Positions 38,032 to 50,647 are shown, numbered from the stretch's first letter. The stretch is 53,358 nt of DNA from Actinokineospora pegani (GCF_009745975.1 NZ_WHOL01000072.1:1-53358); one strand, 5' to 3'. Made by a program: numbers and translations. The notes: a model not told the origin generated them from the letters alone.

Positions 38032-39225
38032 ATGAGCGCAGAGCCGACGACCCGCACCCCGCCCACCCGCTTCCGCGAGGCCGAGGCCAGGGGCAGGCGG
38101 CTGGGCCGGGCGTTGCGGGTGCTGGGCCGGGTCCCGGCCGAGGCCGACGAGGCGCTGCTGGCCCGGCTGGGCGCGGCGCTGCTCGAGCGCGACGAGCCCG
38201 GCGCGGCCCTGGCCGAGGCGATGCGAACGCGAGTGGTCTCCCGGGCGGACCTGGGAGCGGCGCTGGCCGGGGACCTGCCCGCGGACGCCGCCCCCGCCCT
38301 GGCCGACTTCGTCGCCGAGATCTCCGCCGTCCCGGACTGGGTCGACTGGGACAAGGTCGACCACGGCACCCGGGTCTTCACGCGCCTGGGCCGCACCGCG
38401 GCGGACGTGCTGCTGCAACTGTCCTTGATCGGCGGATACCGGTTCGGCGGGCCGACGGACCTGCTCGTGCGGACCGGCGCGCTCACCGGCGGGCAGACTT
38501 TGCGCAGGCTCGGTGAGACGCAGCGGTGGGCGTTGTCGCTGTCCTCCGCGCGGGCGCTGCGGCCGGGCGGTGAGGGATGGCGGCTGACCGCGCACGTGCG
38601 GGCGATGCACGCCCTGGTCAACGCCGCCGTGGAGCCCACGTGGGATGTCGAGCGGTGGGGCCTGCCGATCAACCAGGCCGACCAGGCGGGCACGCTGGGG
38701 TTGTTCGACGGCGTGCTCCTGATCGGCTGTCGGGCGCTGGGGGTCCGCATCCCGGCCGCTGACGCCCACGCCGTGATGCACCTGTGGCGTTATGTGGGCT
38801 GGTTGTTGGGCGTGCACCCGGATTTCCTCACCGATGACGAGCACGAGCGCCACCGGATCAACTACCACGTCCTGTTGGCGGCGCCGGGTCTGTCCCCGGG
38901 CTCCGGGCCCGCGCTCGCCCAGGCCGCGGTGGGGGCCCAGGCGGAGCGGTTTGGCCGGGTGCGGGGGTGGGTGGAGCGTGAGCGCGTGTTGAGCATGTTG
39001 ACCGGGTTCCTGGGGGCGCGGGGGATGCGGGAGTTCGGGTTGCCGGTGCGGGTGCCCTGGGCGTTCGGGTACCTGCTGCCGTTGAACCTGGTGCGGTACG
39101 GGGTGTTGGGGCGGACGGGGTGGGGGAAGCGGTGGTTGGAGGCCAGTGGTGGGCGGGTGCGGGATCGTGTTGTCGCCAGTCACTTCGTCGGCGTTGAGCA
39201 GGGGGTGGCTGAGTTGCCCGATTGA
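38032..39225 (+). CDS. MpaB/Lcp-like heme oxygenase family protein (DUF2236)
   Basis: 397 residues from ATG 38032, with GGAGGG upstream. WVDWDKVDHGTRVFTRLG, GGYRFGGPTDLL, and the conserved helical block HAVMHLWRYVGWLLGV with PDFLTDDEHERHRI place it in the oxygenase-MpaB/latex-clearing-protein family, which includes heme enzymes that cleave isoprenoid double bonds. It lacks an obvious signal peptide. It is controlled by its own divergent TetR and may be unrelated to the biosynthetic pathway, although its place between two pathway operons leaves a tailoring or resistance role open. Confidence 0.8.
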   Translation: MSAEPTTRTPPTRFREAEARGRRLGRALRVLGRVPAEADEALLARLGAALLERDEPGAALAEAMRTRVVSRADLGAALAGDLPADAAPALADFVAEISAVPDWVDWDKVDHGTRVFTRLGRTAADVLLQLSLIGGYRFGGPTDLLVRTGALTGGQTLRRLGETQRWALSLSSARALRPGGEGWRLTAHVRAMHALVNAAVEPTWDVERWGLPINQADQAGTLGLFDGVLLIGCRALGVRIPAADAHAVMHLWRYVGWLLGVHPDFLTDDEHERHRINYHVLLAAPGLSPGSGPALAQAAVGAQAERFGRVRGWVERERVLSMLTGFLGARGMREFGLPVRVPWAFGYLLPLNLVRYGVLGRTGWGKRWLEASGGRVRDRVVASHFVGVEQGVAELPD

Positions 39226-39311
39226 CTGGCGGTTGTGGGGGGCTGTCCCGGTCGAGGCCCAGGATGACCGGCTGGGTTCGTGGGGTGTGGTGGTGGAGGG
39301 CTGGGGTAGGG

Positions 39312-39334
39312 GCGCTTAAGGAGTGGCCAAGCGC
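39312..39334 (+). promoter_or_regulatory. CGCTTAAG-type site (d), before the FAAL-tetronate operon
   Basis: GCGCTT-N11-AAGCGC, a perfect 6-bp inverted repeat containing CGCTTAAG, 79 bp before the FAAL start. A CTTTAGG stretch at 39338-39344 could serve as a -10 box. The rest of the 187-bp gap is G+T rich on the + strand with no gene. Confidence 0.62.
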
Positions 39335-39412
39335 GATCTTTAGGCGTCAGGGGAACAGTGGTCTCCACACGAGCCGGACAGGGACGACAAAACGGGCTTG
39401 AGAGGGATCACC

Positions 39413-41134
39413 GTGAGCGAGCGCAGCGATTTCGTGGGCCACTTCCGGGACCGGGTCAGCGAGCAGGGGCCGAAGCAGGCCCTGGTGTTCCTCGCCGACT
39501 CCGGGTCCGGGGTGACCGAGCAGTCCTACGACTACATCGAGCTGGACCGGCGGGCGCGGCGGGTGGCCGTGTGGCTGGGTGAGCGGACCGAGCCCGGGGA
39601 CCGGGCGATGCTGCTGTTCCTGCCCGGGCCTGAGTTCATGGTCGGCTTCCTGGGGTGCCTGTACGCGGGGGTGGTGGCCGTTCCGGCGCCGATGCCGGAC
39701 TCCAACGGCCGGGGCATCACGCGGCTGGCCGGGATCGCCCGGGACGCCGACGTGCGCGCGGTGCTCAGCGAGAGCGCGGTCGAGCAGGCCATCGATGCCT
39801 GGATCACCGCGTCCGAGCTGACCGGCACGGTCGCGCACGCCGCTGTCGACACGCTGCCCGAGGGCGGCGAGGACGCGTGGGCCCCGGTGCCGTTGTCCGG
39901 CGAGTCGGTGGCGTTCCTCCAGTACACCTCCGGGTCGACCAGCGACCCCAAGGGCGTCATGGTCACCCACGCCAACCTGCTGCACAACGAGGCGGAGATC
40001 CACCGGGCCGTCGGGTCCACAGCGGACACCGCGGTGGGCTCGTGGCTGCCGCAGTTCCACGACATGGGGCTGATCGGGCAGCTCCTGCACCCGCTGTACC
40101 TGGGCAGCACGTCGGTGTTCATGTCGCCGCTGACCTTCCTCAAGCGGCCGTACCTGTGGCTGTGGGCGCTCAGCGAGTACAAGGTGCCGATCAGCGTCGC
40201 CCCCAACTTCGCCTTCGAGCTGGCGGTGCGCCGGATCACCGACGAGCAGCTCGCCACCCTGGACCTGTCGCACGTCAAGTGGATCCTCAACGGGTCCGAG
40301 CCGATCAACGCCGCGACCCTGGACGCCTTCACGGAGCGGTTCGCCGCGGCGGGTCTGCCCCGCGGCGCGGTGTTCCCCTGCTACGGCCTGGCCGAGACGA
40401 CGTTGTTCGTCACCGGCAGCCGCGGCGGCCGGGTGCACACCGACATCGACCCGAAGGCGCTGGAGGCGGGCGAGGTCCGCCGCAGCTCCGAGCCGGGCGC
40501 GCGCACGCTGGTCAGCTCCGGCACCGCGGGCGGGCTCGAGGTGCGCGTCGTCGACCCCGAGACCCACCAGGTGCTGGCCGAGGGCCGCACCGGGGAGATC
40601 TGGGTGCGCGGTGGCAGCGTGGCCGCGGGCTACTGGAAGAACCCGGAGAAGACCGCGGAGACCTTCAACGCCGCCGCGATCACCGAGGACGGCGCCACCG
40701 CGGGCTACCTGCGCACCGGCGACATCGGCGCCCTGCTCGACGGGCAGCTCTACGTGACCGGGCGGCTCAAGGACATGCTGATCGTCAACGGCCGCAACCT
40801 CTACCCGCACGACCTGGAGCTCACCGCCCGCGGCGTGCACCGGGCGCTGCACAGCGGTGTGGGCGCGGCGTTCGTGGTCGAGGGCAAGCCGGAGAAGCTG
40901 GTCGTGGTGCACGAGGTCAAGGCCTCCGAGCTGGACGGCTCCACGCTCGACGACATCGCCAAGGCCGTGCGCGCGGAGCTGCGCGCCGAGTACGACGTGC
41001 ACCTGCACGAGCTGGTCCTGCTGCCGCGCGGCGGCGTGTACCGCACCACCAGCGGCAAGGTGCGCCGCGGCACGATGCGGGACAAGTACGTCGCGGGCGC
41101 CCTGGAGCCGCTGCTGGTCGGGGCGGCCCGATGA
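39413..41134 (+). CDS. Fatty acyl-AMP ligase (FAAL)
   Basis: 573 residues from GTG 39413; AGAGGGA lies upstream, so this is preferred to a TTG 15 bp earlier. ANL fold with YTSGSTSDPKGVMVTH near 170, LPQFHDMGLIG, the FAAL-typical APNFAFELAVRR and NGSEPIN, CYGLAETT near 327, and C-terminal YRTTSGKVRRG containing the catalytic lysine. FAALs make acyl-adenylates from free fatty acids and pass them to a carrier protein, not to CoA. It begins the long + strand operon, coupled to the first dehydrogenase by ATGA, with an ACP three genes downstream as the likely acceptor. It supplies the lipid starter. Confidence 0.93.
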   Translation: MSERSDFVGHFRDRVSEQGPKQALVFLADSGSGVTEQSYDYIELDRRARRVAVWLGERTEPGDRAMLLFLPGPEFMVGFLGCLYAGVVAVPAPMPDSNGRGITRLAGIARDADVRAVLSESAVEQAIDAWITASELTGTVAHAAVDTLPEGGEDAWAPVPLSGESVAFLQYTSGSTSDPKGVMVTHANLLHNEAEIHRAVGSTADTAVGSWLPQFHDMGLIGQLLHPLYLGSTSVFMSPLTFLKRPYLWLWALSEYKVPISVAPNFAFELAVRRITDEQLATLDLSHVKWILNGSEPINAATLDAFTERFAAAGLPRGAVFPCYGLAETTLFVTGSRGGRVHTDIDPKALEAGEVRRSSEPGARTLVSSGTAGGLEVRVVDPETHQVLAEGRTGEIWVRGGSVAAGYWKNPEKTAETFNAAAITEDGATAGYLRTGDIGALLDGQLYVTGRLKDMLIVNGRNLYPHDLELTARGVHRALHSGVGAAFVVEGKPEKLVVVHEVKASELDGSTLDDIAKAVRAELRAEYDVHLHELVLLPRGGVYRTTSGKVRRGTMRDKYVAGALEPLLVGAAR

Positions 41135-42879
41135 GGTACGCGGCCTTCGGCGACGCCGAGCGGCTGGAGGGGGTGCTCGGCGACCCCGGCGACCCGGACT
41201 CGGTGTTCTCCCACCGGGCGTGCGCCGCGTACGACGACGCCGACGCCTTCCCGGCCGAGATCTGCGCCGAGCTCGACGGGTTCGACCTGGCCTCCCGGTA
41301 CGTGCCGACGGCGTTCGGCGGTCGGCTGGCCGACTACCAGGACTGCGTGCAGACGATGCGGATGGTGGCGCGCCGCGACGTGACGGTCGCGGTGGCGCAC
41401 GGCAAGACCTACCTGGGCGCGGTGAGCGCGTGGGTGGGCGGCAGCCAGGAGCAGGCCGAGCGGGTGGGCGCGCTGGTGCGCTCGGGCACGCCGATGAGCT
41501 GGGCGCTCACCGAGCAGGCGCACGGCAGCGACCTGCTGGCGGGCGGGGTGACCGCGACCCGCACCGAGACCGGGTACCGGCTCGACGGCGAGAAGTGGCT
41601 GATCAACAACGCCACCCGGGGCGGCGCGCTGTGCGTGCTGGCGCGCACCGACGTCAACGGCGGGCCGCGCGGGTTCAGCGTGCTCATCGTGGAGAAGGAC
41701 AAGCTCGACCCCGCTTCGCACACCCCGGTGCCCAAGCAGCGCACGCACGGCATCCGCGGCGCGGACATCTCCGGTATCGCCTTCGACGGCGCGCTGGTCG
41801 GCCACGACGACCTGGTCGGCCGCGAGGGCACCGGCCTGGAGAGCGTCCTCAAGGGACTCCAGCTCACCCGGACCCTGTGCTGCGCGCTGTCGCTGGGCGC
41901 GAGCGACCACGCCCTGGGCATCGCGACCCGGTTCGCCGGGCAGCGCCGCCTCTACGGCCGCGCCCTGGCCGGGCTGCCCGCCGCCCGGCACGCGCTGGCC
42001 ACCGCCTACGCCGACCACCTGCTCATCGAGGCGGTGTCGGTGGTGGGGTCGCGGGCGATCCAGGCGCTGACCGGGGAGATGTCGGTCATGTCGGCGGCGG
42101 TGAAGTACCTGGTGCCCACGCGCACCGAGGCGACGATCGCCGCCCTGCGCAAGCTGCTGGGCGCCCGGTCGCTGCTGCGCGACGTGCACGAGGACGGGGC
42201 GTTCGGCAAGAACGAGCGCGACCACCGGATCGTGTCGCTGTTCGACGGCAACACCCTGGTCTGCCTCAACGGGCTGGTCAACCTGTTTTCCATCCTCACC
42301 CGCACCGCCGAGCAGGGCGCCGTCCCCGACGCCGGGGGCCTCGCGCTGGCCGCGTCGGTCACCGAGCCGTTGGAGCCGGTCGACCACAAGAAGCTGTCGT
42401 TGCTGCCGCGCAGGGGTTCCAGCGTGCTGCTGGCGCTGCCGTCGGCGGTGGCCGAGGTCGAGGCCATGGCCGTCCTCGACGCGGACCTGGCCCCGCTGGC
42501 CGCGGCCGCGCGGTCGCTGCTGGACACCCTCGACGGGGTGTACGCGGCGATGCGCGGGCTGCCGCCCGCCCCGGTCAACGTGCCGCCCGCGTCGTTCGCG
42601 GTGGCCCGGCGGCTGGCAGCGTGCCTGGGCGGGGCGGCGGTGCTGCACCTGTGGCTGCGCAGCCACGCCGCCGCGCTGGCCGAGCCCGGCCCCAGCACCC
42701 CGCTGTGGCGCGGCGGGGTGTGGCCGACGCTGGCCCTGGACCGGCTGCTGGCCATGGCGGGCACGCCCACCCCGGCACCCGCCGCGTTCTACGAGACCGC
42801 CTGCGCCGTGCTGACCGAGCAGGTCGGGACCGGGCGGCTCACCTCCCTGTTCGACCTCGACCTGGCGGAGGCGCGATGA
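41131..42879 (+). CDS. Acyl-CoA-dehydrogenase-like flavoenzyme (first of two), probable acyl-ACP desaturating enzyme
   Basis: 582 residues from ATG 41131, overlapping the FAAL stop. The first 400 residues follow the acyl-CoA dehydrogenase fold (MSWALTEQAHGSDLLAG, EKWLINNA, KQRTHGIRGADI, RRLYGRALAGLPAARH). A C-terminal extension of about 170 residues is helical and unassigned. Pairs of such enzymes beside a FAAL and ACP introduce double bonds into the acyl chain in ramoplanin and enduracidin pathways. Carrier-bound acyl chains are therefore the likely substrate. It is translationally coupled to the second dehydrogenase. Confidence 0.88.
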   Translation: MRYAAFGDAERLEGVLGDPGDPDSVFSHRACAAYDDADAFPAEICAELDGFDLASRYVPTAFGGRLADYQDCVQTMRMVARRDVTVAVAHGKTYLGAVSAWVGGSQEQAERVGALVRSGTPMSWALTEQAHGSDLLAGGVTATRTETGYRLDGEKWLINNATRGGALCVLARTDVNGGPRGFSVLIVEKDKLDPASHTPVPKQRTHGIRGADISGIAFDGALVGHDDLVGREGTGLESVLKGLQLTRTLCCALSLGASDHALGIATRFAGQRRLYGRALAGLPAARHALATAYADHLLIEAVSVVGSRAIQALTGEMSVMSAAVKYLVPTRTEATIAALRKLLGARSLLRDVHEDGAFGKNERDHRIVSLFDGNTLVCLNGLVNLFSILTRTAEQGAVPDAGGLALAASVTEPLEPVDHKKLSLLPRRGSSVLLALPSAVAEVEAMAVLDADLAPLAAAARSLLDTLDGVYAAMRGLPPAPVNVPPASFAVARRLAACLGGAAVLHLWLRSHAAALAEPGPSTPLWRGGVWPTLALDRLLAMAGTPTPAPAAFYETACAVLTEQVGTGRLTSLFDLDLAEAR

Positions 42880-44483
42880 CCACCCTGGAAGAGGCGTTCG
42901 GCGACCCGTACGACGACGGCAACCCGCTCGGGCACCGGTCGGTCCTGGCCGCCGACGAGCGGGCCGCGGTCGCCGACGGCGCCGAGGCCGTGCTCGACGA
43001 CTACGGGCTCAACGCCGAGTTCGTGCCGGAGCGGCTCGGCGGGCGGCTGGTCGAGGTGGACGAGCTGGTGCGCCGCCTGCGCCCGGTGTTCCGCCGCGAC
43101 GCCGCGCTGGGCCTGGGCTACGGCGTCACCTCGCTGATGGCCGGGCTGAACGTGTGGCTGGGCGGGTCGGACGTGCAGCGCAAGTGGCTGGCCGACCTGC
43201 TGCTCGGCGGCGGCAAGGCGTCGGTGGGCTACCACGAGCTCGACCGGGGCAACGACCTGAGCAACAACGCGTTCACCGCCACCCGCACCGACGACGGGTT
43301 CCTGCTGTCGGGGCGCAAGGAGGTCATCAACAACGCCGCCCGCGCCGACGCGGCGGTGCTGTTCGCCAGGACGGGCGAGACCGGCGGCGGCCGTGACCAC
43401 TCGCTGCTGCTGGTCGACCTGCACCAGCTCGACCCCGACCGGTTCCGCAGGCTGCCGCGCTACCGCACGCACGGGCTGCGCGGGGTGGGCCTGTCCGGGT
43501 TCGAGTTCGACGGCTGCGCGGCGCCCGACAGCGCCCTGGTCGGCGACCTGGGCGCGGGCGGCGACCTGGCGCTGCGCTCGTTCCAGGTCAGCCGGTGCGT
43601 GATGGCCGGGACCGGGCTGGGCATCCTCGACGCCGGGCTGTTCGCCACGCTGCGGTTCGCCTTGGAGCGCAAGCTCTACGGGCAGGCCGTGGCCGACCTG
43701 CCGCACGCGCGGGCCACCCTGGTCGACGCGTTCACCGACCTGCTCACCGCCGACGCGCTGGTCACCACCGCCACCCGGGCGCTGCACGTGCTCCCCGCGC
43801 ACGCCTCCGCCTACGCCGCCGCCACCAAGTACCTGGTGCCGACGCTGCTGGAGGAGGCGATGAACTCGCTGTCGGTCGTCCTCGGCGCCCGGTTCTACCT
43901 GCGCGAGGGCGCCTACGCCGGGTTCGGCAAGCACATGCGCGACCTGCCGCCGCTGGGCATCGGGCACGCGGGCGGGGTCTCCTGCCAGCTCACCCTGCTG
44001 CCCCAGCTCGCCCGGCTGCTGCGCAAGCGGGCCGACCCCGCGCCCGTGGAGCTGTTCGCCGCGGGGGCGCCCCTGCCCGACCTCGACCTGGCCGGGCTGC
44101 GGCTGTTCGCCCCCTCCGGCGACCCGCTGCTGGCCGAGCTGGCGGGCACCCGGATGGCCCCGCACCTGGCCGACCTCACCGCCGAGGCCGCCGCCCTGCC
44201 CGCCCGCGACACCGGCGTCGCGGCCCCACCGGCCGCGCTGGGCCTGACCGACCGGTACGCGGTGCTGCTCGCCGCCGCGGCCGTCACCGGGTACGCCCGG
44301 CACAACCCCACCCCCGGCGGCTGGGCCGACCGGGCGCTGGAGCGGCTGGCCGACCGGCTGGCCCCGGCCCCGGCGCTGCCCGGCCCGGCGAACGAGGCGC
44401 TGTTCGCCGACCTGCTCGACCGCGCCACCACCGGTCACGGCCTCGGCCTCGACCGCGACCCCGTCACCCGCACCCTCGCTTAA
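42876..44483 (+). CDS. Acyl-CoA-dehydrogenase-like flavoenzyme (second of two)
   Basis: 535 residues from ATG 42876, in an ATGA overlap with the previous gene. The same long architecture is present: YHELDRGNDLSNN, GRKEVINNAARAD, YRTHGLRGVGLSGF, RKLYGQAVADLPHARA. It is clearly related to the first enzyme but diverged, fitting two successive dehydrogenations or a heterodimer. Its stop codon TAA lies inside a CGCTTAAG octamer that also supplies the AAGGA ribosome site of the ACP gene. Confidence 0.87.
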   Translation: MTTLEEAFGDPYDDGNPLGHRSVLAADERAAVADGAEAVLDDYGLNAEFVPERLGGRLVEVDELVRRLRPVFRRDAALGLGYGVTSLMAGLNVWLGGSDVQRKWLADLLLGGGKASVGYHELDRGNDLSNNAFTATRTDDGFLLSGRKEVINNAARADAAVLFARTGETGGGRDHSLLLVDLHQLDPDRFRRLPRYRTHGLRGVGLSGFEFDGCAAPDSALVGDLGAGGDLALRSFQVSRCVMAGTGLGILDAGLFATLRFALERKLYGQAVADLPHARATLVDAFTDLLTADALVTTATRALHVLPAHASAYAAATKYLVPTLLEEAMNSLSVVLGARFYLREGAYAGFGKHMRDLPPLGIGHAGGVSCQLTLLPQLARLLRKRADPAPVELFAAGAPLPDLDLAGLRLFAPSGDPLLAELAGTRMAPHLADLTAEAAALPARDTGVAAPPAALGLTDRYAVLLAAAAVTGYARHNPTPGGWADRALERLADRLAPAPALPGPANEALFADLLDRATTGHGLGLDRDPVTRTLA

Positions 44484-44494
44484 GGACGCCCGCC

Positions 44495-44767
44495 ATGACC
44501 GCCACTCAATCCCAATCAGACACCCGCATCCCGACCGACATCGCCGACTGGCTGACCGAGCGCGTCGCGTCCTACCTGGACACCGACGCCGACAGCATCG
44601 ACCGCGACCTGCCGCTGGCCGAGTACGGCCTGGACTCGGTGTACGCGCTGAGCCTGTGCGGCGACATCGAGGACACCCTCGGCCTGGTCGTCGAGCCCAC
44701 CCTGGCGTGGGACTACCCGACCGTGACCGCGATGGCCGAGTTCCTGCGCGCGGAGGTCGGTGCCTGA
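44495..44767 (+). CDS. Acyl carrier protein for the fatty acyl starter
   Basis: 90 residues from ATG 44495 (AAGGA eight bases upstream). The pantetheine site is YGLDSVYALSL near residue 46, and the helix pattern ends in PTVTAMAEFLRAE. It lies between the second dehydrogenase and the PKS, so it is the expected acceptor from the FAAL, the platform for dehydrogenation and the donor to the KS. Confidence 0.9.
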   Translation: MTATQSQSDTRIPTDIADWLTERVASYLDTDADSIDRDLPLAEYGLDSVYALSLCGDIEDTLGLVVEPTLAWDYPTVTAMAEFLRAEVGA

Positions 44768-44768
44768 C

Positions 44769-47758
<2,990 letters not shown>

Positions 47759-47762
<4 letters not shown>

Positions 47763-48790
47763 GCACCGACGAGACGTTCGTCCTGTCGACCGGCGCGGCG
47801 CTGCCCGGCGACCCGATCGACAACACCGCGCTGGCCAAGCGGTTCGGCGTCAACGCCCAGTGGGTGGAGCTGTTCGTCGGCACCCGCACCCGGCACTTCG
47901 CCGTCGACCTGGACACCGCCGCGCAGACGCACACGCTGACCGACCTGGCCACCGCCGCCGCCGAGCAGGCCATGGTCCGGGCGGGCGTGGAGGCCGCCGA
48001 CGTCGACTTCGTGGTGCTGGGCACGGCCACCCCGGACATGCTCATGCCCGCCACGGTCAACCTGGTCGCCGACCGGCTCGGCCTCGACCAGGTGGCCACC
48101 TACCAGTTGCAGTCCGGCTGCGCGGGCGCGGTGCAGGCGCTCGACCTGGGCCGCCGCCTGCTCGACGGCGGCGATGACACGGGCAACCGGACGGGAATCG
48201 TGATCGGCGGCGACGTGTGCGCCAAGCACCTGGTGCTCGACCGCGACACCACCGGCCAGCCGCCCTCGGAGCTGATCAACTACGTGCTGTTCGGCGACGG
48301 GGCGGGCGCGGTCGTGCTCAGCGCCGAGCCCGACGGCGCGCGGATGCGGCTGGACTCGGTGCTCAACCGCTTCACCGGTCTGGGCCGCGACCCGGCGCAG
48401 GTCATCCACTGGTGGGGCGAGACCGGCCCGGCTGAGGGCGTGCAGGCGGTCACCGAGGACTACAAGGCGATCGAGGAGCGGGTGCCCGGCATGGCCGTCG
48501 AGGTGCTGCACGAGCTGCTCGACGCGCGCGGCTGGGACAAGTCCGACCTGTCGTTCCTGCTGCCGCCGCAGCTCTCCGGGCGGATGACGCAGAAGATCGT
48601 CAAGGAGCTGGGGGTCGACGGCGCGGCCGAGGTCAGCGTGGTCGCCGACACCGGCAACAACGGCAACGCGCTGCCGTTCCTGCAGCTCGACGCGCTGGCC
48701 CCGCTGCTGGGCGCCGGGCAGCGGGCGGCGGCGGTCGCGATCGAGTCGAGCAAGTGGCTCAAGGGTGGATTCACCGTGGAGGGGCTGTGA
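47759..48790 (+). CDS. KASIII-family tetronate-forming ketosynthase (AbyA1-like)
   Basis: 343 residues from ATG 47759, preceded by AAAAGGAGAGG. FabH fold with nucleophile C121 (LQSGCAGA). The FabH histidine region reads LPPQLSGRMTQK, with Gln where PHQA would be expected, and the Asn region reads DTGNNGNALP. Its place directly before the FkbH-like gene and ACP matches abyA1-A3, so it should join the beta-ketoacyl chain to glyceryl-ACP and release the tetronate ring. Confidence 0.88.
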
Positions 48791-50637
48791 GCCTGGACCG
48801 GCTGAGGGAGCTGTCCCGCGCGGGCGGGCTCGCCGAGAACTACACCGAGGTCGCGCCGCTGCTGGCGGGCCTGGACGACACCGGACTGCGCCGCGCCGGG
48901 ATGCTGTTGTCCAAAGTAGACGCATCGGTTGTCGACGGGCCGCGGTTGACCGTGGCGGTGGTGGGGTCGTCGGCGCTGCAACCGATCGAGGCCCCGTTGA
49001 CCGCGCAGCTCGCCCGGCACGGGTTCGTCCCGGACGTGCGGCTGGGCGGGTACGGGCAGTACGGCATGGAGCTGCGCGACCCGGGCAACCCGCTGTGGGA
49101 CGTCGAGCCGGATCTGACCGTGTGCGTGCTCGACGCCGACGAGGTCTTCGACCACCTGCCCACCCCGTGGACGGTCGACGACGTGCGCGCCGCCCTCGAC
49201 GAGCACGTCGCCCAGGTCGAGTCGCTGGTCGCCGGGTACCGGGGCGACCACGTCGGCGCGCTGGTGCTGACCACCCCGCCGCTGCCCCGGCACTGGGCGG
49301 CGCAGGTCGTCGACCTGCGCGGGCGCGCCGAGCTGGGCATCGCCTGGCGCGGGTTCGAGTCGCGGCTGCTGGGCTTGGGCGTCGAGCACACCGGCGTGTT
49401 CGTGGTGGACCTCAACCCGCTGGTCGGCGAGCACGGCCCGCTGCGCGACCACCGACTGGCCGCCTACACCAGCGTCCGCTTCACCGACCCGGTGCTGACC
49501 GCGCTGTCGCGCGAGGTCGGGCACATCGCCCGGGCGCTGCGCGGCAAGACCAGCAAGGTGCTCGTGCTCGACCTGGACAACACCACCTGGGGCGGGGTCC
49601 TGGTCGAGGAGGGCCCACTGGGCATCACGACCGGCGCGGGCCCGGTCGGCGAGGCGTTCACCGCCGTGCAGAAGGCGGCCAAGCAGCTCGCCTCACAGGG
49701 CGCGCTGCTGGCGGTGTGCAGCAAGAACGACGAGGACAAGGTGCGTGAGGCCTTCGCGACCAACCCGGACCTGACCCTGCGCGAGGACGACCTGGTGGCG
49801 CTGGTGGCCAACTGGGGGGCCAAGCCGGACAACCTGCGCCAGATCGCCGAGCAGCTCAACCTGGGCGTCGACTCGCTGGTGTTCATCGACGACTCCCCCA
49901 GCGAGCGCGGCCTGGTCGCGGCGAACCTGCCGGGCGTCCCGGTGATCGCGGTCGAGGCGGGCGAGCCCGCCTTGCACCTGCACCGGCTGCTGGCCGACGG
50001 CTGGTTCACCACCCAGCGGGTCACCGACGAGGACCGGGTGCGCGGCGAGCGGTACCGCACCGAGCGCAGGCGGTTGGAGTTCAAGGAGCGCGCCGACTCC
50101 CTCGGCGACTACCTCGCCCAGCTCGGCACCGAGGTCGAGCTGTTCGCCCCCGGGCCGGGCGAGGTGGGCCGGATCGCGCAGATCACCCAGCGCACCAACC
50201 AGTTCAACCTGACCACGGTCCGCCTCGACGTCGCGGCGGTCACCGGGGCGCTGGCCGACCCGGGCCGCGAGGTGCTCGGGGTGCGCTGCGCCGACCGGTT
50301 CGGCGACCACGGCGTCGTCGGCGCGGTGTTCACCTCGACCGAGCCGGACGGGGCGCGCCGGGTGGACAACTTCCTGCTGTCCTGCCGGGTGCTGGCCCGG
50401 GGTGTCGAGGACGCCGTGTTGCGCGAGCTGGTGCTGGGCGCCCGCGACGCGGGGGCCACCGAGCTGCGCGCCGCCTACCGCCCGACCGCCAAGAACGGCG
50501 CCGTGGCCGGGTTCTACGCCAAGGGCGGCTTTAGCCTGGTCGCCGAGGATGGCGGTGCCAGGGAGTTCGCGCACGACCTGGCCGAGGCGCCCGCCGAGAT
50601 CCCGCACGTCGTCGTCCGCGCGGCGACCACAGTCTGA
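48787..50637 (+). CDS. FkbH-like glyceryl-S-ACP synthase (HAD family)
   Basis: 616 residues from GTG 48787 (GTGA overlap, GGAGGGG upstream). An N-terminal FkbH region of about 240 residues precedes the HAD phosphatase motif LVLDLDNTTWGGVL near 258-271, and VFIDDSPSERG near 365 is the later HAD motif. A GNAT-like C-terminal domain covers about 440-600. Such proteins take 1,3-bisphosphoglycerate and load the dephosphorylated glyceryl unit on a dedicated ACP, which is the next gene. In tetronate pathways this glyceryl unit provides the C3 part of the ring. No methoxymalonate oxidation genes are present, which supports tetronate over methoxymalonyl-ACP. Confidence 0.92.
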   Translation: MSLDRLRELSRAGGLAENYTEVAPLLAGLDDTGLRRAGMLLSKVDASVVDGPRLTVAVVGSSALQPIEAPLTAQLARHGFVPDVRLGGYGQYGMELRDPGNPLWDVEPDLTVCVLDADEVFDHLPTPWTVDDVRAALDEHVAQVESLVAGYRGDHVGALVLTTPPLPRHWAAQVVDLRGRAELGIAWRGFESRLLGLGVEHTGVFVVDLNPLVGEHGPLRDHRLAAYTSVRFTDPVLTALSREVGHIARALRGKTSKVLVLDLDNTTWGGVLVEEGPLGITTGAGPVGEAFTAVQKAAKQLASQGALLAVCSKNDEDKVREAFATNPDLTLREDDLVALVANWGAKPDNLRQIAEQLNLGVDSLVFIDDSPSERGLVAANLPGVPVIAVEAGEPALHLHRLLADGWFTTQRVTDEDRVRGERYRTERRRLEFKERADSLGDYLAQLGTEVELFAPGPGEVGRIAQITQRTNQFNLTTVRLDVAAVTGALADPGREVLGVRCADRFGDHGVVGAVFTSTEPDGARRVDNFLLSCRVLARGVEDAVLRELVLGARDAGATELRAAYRPTAKNGAVAGFYAKGGFSLVAEDGGAREFAHDLAEAPAEIPHVVVRAATTV

Positions 50638-50647
50638 GGAGACCGCC

